A DNA stretch of 64,000 nucleotides from Hydrangea macrophylla (Eukaryota; Streptophyta; Magnoliopsida; Cornales; Hydrangeaceae), in NCBI GenBank assembly GCA_033977485.1, contig CM066983.1, forward strand, positions 66,016,010 through 66,080,009. The letters run 5' to 3'. Below the pieces are notes generated by a model. The model did no database searches. It was not told the DNA's origin and worked only from the letters and a program-made list of their open reading frames with translations. The first letter of the stretch is position 1; each line of letters starts with the position of its first letter. Of this stretch, positions 57,713 through 64,000 are shown piece after piece. Both the position numbers and the translations under genes were made by a program.

Positions 57713-60224
57713 CCCTATTTTCTCTCAATTGGAGGGGTTAGAGACTTGAATCTTGAGAGGGAGACTTGAATCTTAGAGAGAGAGAGGCTGAATTTAGAGA
57801 TGAAGTTTGTTCTTAGAGAAATATAGAGAGAGAAACCCCATAGAAATCTTACCCAATCCACCCAAATTCCTCAAGTCTCCATTGAAGAACCTTGAAGCTT
57901 CAAGGAAGAAGAAGAAGAGTATTGCTTGTAAGGCTTGGATCTCTCCAAATCAATCAAATCCTGAGAAGATCTAGAGGTTAAATCCCTATTCCTACATTAT
58001 ATATAATTCAATCACAAACTCTTAGATCTAGGACTTTTACACATTTTCAAAACCTCTCTTCCTACCTCATTTCATCACACACCACATAGAGTTTGTGATT
58101 GAAGTTTCATAAGTTTTCTTCATTAGTTTGGATCTAGAAATAGCCTTGAATTTTAAAACAAAAACAAGTTATAAAAGCTTTTTTATTTTGTTTTATTTGG
58201 GTTTCATGTAAACTTTGATTTTACTTCTCCTTGTCTCCATTTCCTCTTGAAAAATCCATGAGATCTTCAATATCTCATTGGATCCTCTTTAGTTTGATCC
58301 ATTAGTCTCCTATAGTCTTATGGCTTATATGGAGATTAAAGTGGGTCATTGTTATATCCATGTTTTGTTTGATGGAATTAAGTCTTAATTCATGACTTAG
58401 GTCCTCCAAGTGGAATTTCATAGAGTTATTTCTATACCTTATGAAGGTTCATATAATTTTTGGGTCATATCCTAGCCTCCAGGGACCATTGGTTTGAGAG
58501 GAGATTAAGATATATCAAGTTTACATCCCTCAAGGATCATCAATTTGGGAGGGGGATTGACTTGACAATTTGCATAACTTAAGGTGTTGATATTGGTGCA
58601 GTGAATCCATGAACCCACTGTGATCAAGGATTTATTAATAAATCATGGTCCATTGGAATTGGATGAGACCAATTGGAGGATCTTCATAACTCATACAAGC
58701 ACCTCTGTGATTCTTGTTTTAATGAAATTTCATACTTATGATGGCTTGGTCTTATGATTTGTGCACTAGCAACTCTCTGTCCAAAATTCTAGAACTGTAA
58801 GTCCGTTTTAAAATTAATAAATCAGAACCTTAACCAAATTTTCTTTGCCTTCAATAATCTAAGTAGCTCAATGTGTTAGTAAGGTACCCTAAAAAGATCT
58901 AAGTGTTTCTCATTTGTTTACTATTTTTAGAAAATCGTACAAGATCTCTGGACAGAGAGTTACAGATTCTTGAGGGATGTCTAGTGTTTTCCTTATTCTC
59001 AGAGATCTAACCGTTCAATCTTCGATTTTCTTCTTGGGTTAGAAACTAGACTCACAGCGGCATATCATATCCAAAAATCATTGAGATCCAACCGTTGGAA
59101 GCATGGTTTTTCTACCTTTTAAAATCTGGTCTGTTCTCTATAATTCATGAAAAACAGTCACTATTTTTGTCTAATCTCATTGATCTTAACTTAAATGGTT
59201 TCCAAAGTGCTTTGGGACTCAAATCTTGTTTTGAATATTGATAATTAAGTCTAAATCCAGAGGCTAAGTGATCCAAGTTAGTGAATAACTCATAGTTTGT
59301 CCTTATACATATCCGTGCATTCATCCATGTATATTTATACTTGTAGTTAGGATCTAGCTCTAGGTTGTTTTGTCCCTAATTGAACCTAGTTGTGAGTTCC
59401 TTATGATCATGTTGAGATTATACTACCTCTATATGGACATTGCATTAGCTCCTAGTTGAGACTTGCATATCTATAGAGGTGATATGTTTTCAGCTAATTA
59501 GAAGGGATTCATTAATTATTTCCATGCTTGATAGATTTAAGCTAGAAGCTTAGGGTTGATTATTTGATATCTTTGATCAAGGCATTTTGACTAACCCTTT
59601 GTTTTGTAGCACTTTTGAGGGTACAATTTCTTAAACCCTCTTTAGTTTATTTATTTCTTGATTCTATTGATTTTCAACTTCATGCGCGACACCTTAGAAT
59701 TAGGTCTTGCCTTATGTGTATATATGTGATTAGAGACCCTTTTTCTTAGGATTTCTATTTTGTGTGCATTATACATTTAATATTCGCGGCAAGGATCCTG
59801 GGTAAGTTTTCTTGTTCCCTATTTGCATATCACTTTGCTTCCTACTTGAATTATGTGGTTTTGGATGATATTTTATCGTTAGCAATCTTACACCATTTTC
59901 AACATGCTTTTGTAATGTATATGTATATATGTATTAGTTGGGGCACACTTAGATAATTGGTTCGATTAAAAGGATGTTGAGTAGAGGCCTATCGCGAGAT
60001 AGGATGAGAGGGGGTGGGTGTTTTAGTCCGCTGGGGTCCTTCCCCTTTCATTCCATAATCCCCGGAACCAGTTTATCTTTGGTTTCGCAAAAGATCGGTT
60101 TGCTTTTAAAATGGTTTCTTAATTTTCCTTAAAAAAAAATTAAGTGGCGACTCTTTGTATTTGAAATTTGAAAATTGTTTTAAAATTAAAAGTGGGCCCA
60201 AATGCCGGTATCCACAATGTCACC

Positions 60225-60860
60225 CCTTCAAAAATGTTCCATCTAAAAAAATCATGGGTCTTATGTGCTTAAACCCATTTATGCAAGCAGCAAATGAAAC
60301 AAAATACCGATTAAATCTTCTATTAGTCTGATGCATGTCTAACACAAGGTGACTCCTCGGGTTAACCCTTCCACACTCTTCAAAATACCATCTAAGGCTG
60401 TCAAACGATGAGAAGTGATCACCGTAAATACTCTTCCTCGCATTTTCAACACCAAACCAAGCATGATGATATTTGATATCAAGTCCATATCTGTCCTTAA
60501 TATCACCAATCACTTTAACCGGCTCGAACAAAGGTTCACAACAAATTTTCTCCTCAATTAGATCACCAACCAGTTTTGATGTGACTCGCGAATGTTTAGA
60601 TTTATGAATAATAGATCCACATGTATGAACCTTCTCAAACGTTCGTATATAAAAGAATCCATTAATCGACTCCTTCGAAGCATGAATGCGCCGTTTGCAA
60701 TTCTTGATATTTGCAAACAACCATTACTCTTTGCTTATCATTCTTCACATACTTAAACTGAAATCCAATTTCAATTGAAAATTTACACAAAGCTTGACGA
60801 AACTCCACCACACCTCCTTCAAATTTTTGCCCCTCTTCTTGGATATCACCCCCCAACTAA
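60225..60860 (-). pseudogene. MULE transposase, N-terminal half
   Basis: From 60856: GGDIQEEGQKFEGGVVEFRQ, then FSIEIGFQFKYVKNDKQRV and a frameshift near 60690, then HASKESINGFFYIRTFEKVHTC, the zinc-binding N-domain of MULE transposases. ORF 60220-60720 continues through SKLVGDLIEEKI and DIKYHHAWFGVENARK to MIFLDGTFLKG, where the Asp is the first catalytic residue. The reading frame then runs into the end of the solo LTR, which supplies the stop. The next transposase segment is at 56130. Confidence 0.87.
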
Positions 60861-60999
60861 CTCGTTGCTAAGTGAACTACAGCAATGTTTATTTGAACTC
60901 TACAAATTGAAATCAAAAGAAAGTAAAAATCCTAACTCACTTTCGCAGGGATAGCGATTGGATTTAGCGTATGCAACTAGCCTTTAAACTCCTAGGTCC

Positions 61000-62600
61000 C
61001 TCCTAGCGGACGAGTGTTGTCTTGTGAGGGTTTGCAGTGAATCTACCCACAAAATTCATATTTATGGTAATGGTTCTCATTTAATGTTTTCAAGAAATTT
61101 TTCCTCTCATTTAGCAATATGATTAAGCTCAACAATCTAATGAAACTCTCTCGTATGCTATAGCAATGCAACACACACATTACAGTTAATCTACTATTAA
61201 AGTCATTAGAATATTCCATACGTATAAATCTTCAAGTGCGTGTGTGAGTGGACAACCAAAATACAAAACTTTAATTTCAAAGCTCGCATAACCTAAGACA
61301 CTATCAAGACGTTTGTTCTGACTCAACTCTTACCGGGATTACACTCTCAAGATGAATCGCTCCGAATTAGGTGTAATAATTATCACTCATGATATGGAAG
61401 CTACAAAGAGTAAATGTAAATGGAATCTAATTCTTCTCATATCTAAATAGAAAAACGAAAATTTTAGTGCACAAAGTCCCATGAAAGAATACTTTTCACT
61501 AGAAGAGCGAGATATCGTGGAGAACTCCCTCATTACCTAAACTTCAAATCCAATTTTATCTAAAATTATTAGGACTTTGAAAAAGAGGTGTTTGATTGAG
61601 AAGAAAGAGGCTTGTAACATTTAACTGGGTTAAAGGATGTGAATGGAATATATACTACAACTTTTCAAACTTCCCCACATCTCCAATCTCTCTTATTTTC
61701 TTTTAATATTTTTTTTTTCTTTTCCACACTCTTTTTTTATTATTTTATTTTTTTCTTTTTCTTTTGCAACACCATTGGCATTTTTTTTCTTTTCTTTTCT
61801 TTTTTTTTTTTTTCATGCTTTTGTTTCTTTTTTTTTTGCCAACTTTCCCTTATTCGCACAACCAAACTTCTTGCCAAGATAATGCATCCCAATCACTCCT
61901 AAATAAAGACTTGAGGCTTGAACTCCTAATTTGGAGTTAGGTATTGACTTTAGGATTGTGAAGACAAGGCGAATATGATAAGCTCAAGAGGTGAAGTAAA
62001 GGAATATCATAAAGGTAGGCCAAGGCTATATTTTACGTGTATGGTCAAAAGATGACCTAAATCATCTTCTAAGTTCATAGGATTATTCATTTTAGTAAAT
62101 TCAAGAACGCTAAAGTTGGTATATCTTGAACGTTCTCTTCTAGTATCAGTCAAAATGAAGAAGAAAAATGAGACTTTCAACGAATTAATACGCTTTTCAA
62201 AAATTAAGAGTAATTGTATAAAACCCTTAAAAAAAAGAATGGCTCAAAAGCTCACTTGGGTTATTAGTCTCCACTATAGCCTCTCAAGACACCTAAGCTA
62301 TGCTTACTAATCCATTTTAGCTAAGTACAAGGTTGTCACAACATGCTGAAAGTTTTTTGAAGATTAAAAAGTATAAAATATTATAACTAAGATAGTAAAC
62401 AAACTACCATAGTGTATCACATACTAATAACATATAGAAAATAATACTAATGTATCATAACTGACTACATTAACTAAGAGAGAAATACGAGAACCAATTT
62501 ATTACATTAAATGATTAAAATTTTTAAAATTTTAGCACTTTTAATTTACTGAGTTACATGCTAAGCAGGTATATGACACTAAAGCACAACAAAAAGATAT
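61000..62600. other. Gene-free stretch with T-rich tracts
   Basis: 61690-61850 is a long (T)n/(TTTTC)n tract that gives chance frames. The remainder has no recognised feature beyond being in the same decayed element. Confidence 0.4.
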
Positions 62601-62948
62601 GAGGCATGCAATGACTCACTCCCCCCCAACTAAAACTAAACATTGTCCCCAATATTCTAAACGAAGCACATGAACATGTAAAGTAAAGCGAGAGAAGGAA
62701 GGATGTTACCTTGAGGTGTTAATATCCACTTTTTTTAAAATCATTAGTAGCAACAAGGAAAAATAGAGAATATAATTCAACTACTCAGTAAATAAATTCG
62801 GTTAATCAAGATTTTTACCATAAAGTAAAAACCAAAATTTTTGAGGATCTTCCCAATAAAATAATTTAACAGTGACGAGAACTTTGGGATCCTCATAAAA
62901 ATGCAAATCCCCCCAACTAATGTCAGGCTCAAGGTGAGAGGAGATGAT

Positions 62949-63359
62949 TCAAAACCTATGGCCTCCAAATTTTGGTTGGGCAGTTATAAGAGATATACCA
63001 CACTTTTTAGGAATTATATGCAAGAAACGATCTTTGGTGTTGGTATTTCCTATAATGGCCTCTATTTTAATACAAGGAGGTGGCCACGGTTTGATAAAAG
63101 GGGCAGGGTCTAAGTGATGTTCTAATTTAGCTTCATTACCCTCCTCTTCTCCTAGAACATAATCTATGGAAATATGAGCATAGGAATTTAATTTCTGTTC
63201 TATGCACATGGTTTTGGACTGGACTTGGATAACGCTATCTATTTGAGCCGCAATGTCGTTATTACTCATGAAGTTCAAGCAGTCCAGTAGATTACTAGCT
63301 TCTTGTTGAAGTTTAAGATCATCTAATGTGGGCCTAAAAGTTTCTAAGTCCTCTCTCAA
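62949..63359 (-). CDS. Unrecognised ORF of the 61-64 kb element
   Basis: An open frame of 136 codons starting MREDLETFRPTLDDLK, with SLITAQPKFGGHRF at the end. Composition (acidic, with NFMSNNDIAAQIDSVIQVQS-like heptads) suggests a helical protein. No domain recognised. It ends next to a TTAGTTGGGGGGATTTGC block and is probably the 3' part of a protein whose 5' part is the ORF at 63519-63887, the frame being broken between them. It may be a pseudogene. Confidence 0.4.
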   Translation of the reverse strand: MREDLETFRPTLDDLKLQQEASNLLDCLNFMSNNDIAAQIDSVIQVQSKTMCIEQKLNSYAHISIDYVLGEEEGNEAKLEHHLDPAPFIKPWPPPCIKIEAIIGNTNTKDRFLHIIPKKCGISLITAQPKFGGHRF

Positions 63360-63518
63360 AGAATTTTGAATTTTTAAATTTTGTGAAGTACATGTGATAA
63401 AATCCTTACTATCCTATTCTACAACACATTCCTTTTGTTCAAGAGCGGGGTACACATGACTTTCAAGCTCGGGATGAGAGCTTTGATTGATAGAGATGAT
63501 AGGTGATGGGCAACTTGA

Positions 63519-63887
63519 TTACACCACCTCTTCGGCCAAAAGAGGTGAGGGTTTATAAATATCACATGAATCTAAATCAAATTTAGAATTTTTAATTACA
63601 TCCTCCCTAGGGTCACTATCAAAGGTAGAGGTAGAGTCAATAGGGGACTCATCCTTTCCTAATTGCATGCAATCACCTAAACTCTCATAATCTTTTAAAA
63701 CCTTATCCTCATCCTCGTAACACTCCTCACTATGTATGTCATCTATTGAGGTGCTCTGGACAAAGAGATTGTGCAATTTTATACAGGCAGTGAAGGAGTT
63801 GATGTCTGGGGTTGTATACTGAGGAGAAGATTGTTCTATAACTTCATGATCAATGGTTTGGTTTTGGAGTTCTTGTTGGGTTATCAC
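63519..63887 (-). CDS. Unrecognised acidic ORF of the 61-64 kb element
   Basis: An open frame of 122 codons, rich in Asp, Glu and Ser (ECYEDEDKVLKDYESLGDCM), ending PSPLLAEEVV at a stop. The strand may also be coding upstream to 64000. No known domain. Same strand and same likely element as the ORF at 62949-63359. Confidence 0.4.
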   Translation of the reverse strand: MITQQELQNQTIDHEVIEQSSPQYTTPDINSFTACIKLHNLFVQSTSIDDIHSEECYEDEDKVLKDYESLGDCMQLGKDESPIDSTSTFDSDPREDVIKNSKFDLDSCDIYKPSPLLAEEVV

Positions 63888-64000
63888 TTCTCGAGTGAGT
63901 TGTTAACCTCATTTGGTATAAACCCATCATTGTCTTCCAACTCCGTTCCATTGTTAGTGTCTTGAAATTTGGGTTGTAGTGTTGAAGGACTGGTATAGTC

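Larger units (their letters stand above)
56770..60218 (+). mobile_element. Solo LTR of about 3.45 kb inserted in the MULE transposase
   Basis: The 5-bp direct repeat GTCAC flanks the block (56765-56769 and 60219-60223). The termini TTTGTAGACC and GGTATCCACAAT hold TG...CA two bases inside each end and are imperfect inverted repeats. Inside are a TATA box at 57705, a GA-rich leader, and near the 3' end TTAAGTGGCGACTC and GGCCCAAATGCCGGTATCC, phrases I know from the 3' ends of large plant Ty3/gypsy LTRs. There is no gag or pol, so it is a solo LTR. It separates the two parts of the MULE transposase. Confidence 0.7.
49364..60860. mobile_element. Remnant of a MULE carrying an Ulp1-type protease gene (Kaonashi-like)
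   Basis: A plus-strand Ulp1-type gene (49.4-54.1 kb) and a minus-strand MULE transposase (55.0-56.1 and 60.2-60.9 kb) converge tail to tail with about 0.9 kb between them. MULEs carrying Ulp1-like genes are known in plants (Kaonashi, KI-MULEs). The terminal inverted repeats were not located, so the outer limits are only those of the coding remnants. A hAT-like MITE and a solo LTR have inserted into it later. Confidence 0.7.
60931..64000 (-). mobile_element. Degenerate LTR-retrotransposon-like internal region
   Basis: The minus strand contains phrases I recall from internal regions of plant Ty3/gypsy-type elements: GGACAATGTTTAGTTTTAGT followed by TGGGGGGGAG at about 62620-62655, and GCTATCCCTGCGAAAGTGAG at about 60938-60957. 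Two acidic ORFs lie upstream in the same strand. No LTR, gag motif, protease or RT is recognised, so it may be a non-autonomous element. It runs off the right edge. Confidence 0.4.

Noticed and set aside
61639..61902. Phe/Ser-rich open frames
   Set aside because: They are translations of a T-rich low-complexity tract.

Overview
The window is plant nuclear DNA, almost certainly from a eudicot. It is AT-rich, full of GA/CT and TA microsatellites, and packed with nested transposable elements: Ty3/gypsy LTR retrotransposons, CACTA (En/Spm) elements, a Mutator-like (MULE) element, an L1-type LINE, a Helitron end and many MITEs. I find no intact host gene. The host-gene sequence I recognise is three isolated exons (SEPALLATA-like MADS-box, choline kinase, BPP1-like) captured inside a CACTA element. 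The species cannot be told from the sequence.

Layout: 1-3824, minus-strand Tat-like Ty3/gypsy element running off the left edge, with a clear 541-bp LTR. 3825-12984, gene-free DNA with MITEs and fold-back elements: a CACTA MITE, a Tourist-like MITE, a MULE-type MITE with a 9-bp target duplication, four Stowaway-like copies and a large compound palindrome. 12985-18345, two nested minus-strand Ty3/gypsy elements with tRNA-Asp primer sites: element B (gag plus protease, no reverse transcriptase seen) sits inside the gag of element C. 19640-27912, an 8,273-bp CACTA element with an exact ATA target duplication, inserted in what looks like the LTR of C. 27913-31554, AT-rich DNA with repeats and one MITE. 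31555-36330, a second CACTA element (4,776 bp, GGA target duplication) with remnants of an Ulp1-like protease gene. 37724-39590, a 5'-truncated LINE. 39600-49300, gene-free DNA with MITEs, a Helitron 3' end, palindrome clusters and a second MULE-type MITE with a perfect 9-bp duplication. 49364-60860, remnants of a MULE with a plus-strand Ulp1-type gene converging on a minus-strand transposase; a hAT-like MITE splits one exon and a 3.45-kb solo LTR splits the transposase. 60930-64000, minus-strand LTR-retrotransposon-like internal DNA running off the right edge.

How it fits together: the window is a stratified transposon graveyard whose insertion order can be read from interruptions: B into C, CACTA 1 into the LTR of C, Stowaway into an older MITE, hAT MITE into the Ulp1 exon, solo LTR into the MULE transposase. 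Many inactivating changes look like C-to-T or G-to-A transitions (Asp to Asn in catalytic motifs; Trp, Gln or Arg codons to stops), as expected of methylated, silenced DNA. The most interesting structures are the multi-gene-capturing CACTA with a 52-bp perfect inverted repeat, and the presence of Ulp1-like protease genes in two unrelated transposon superfamilies in one window.
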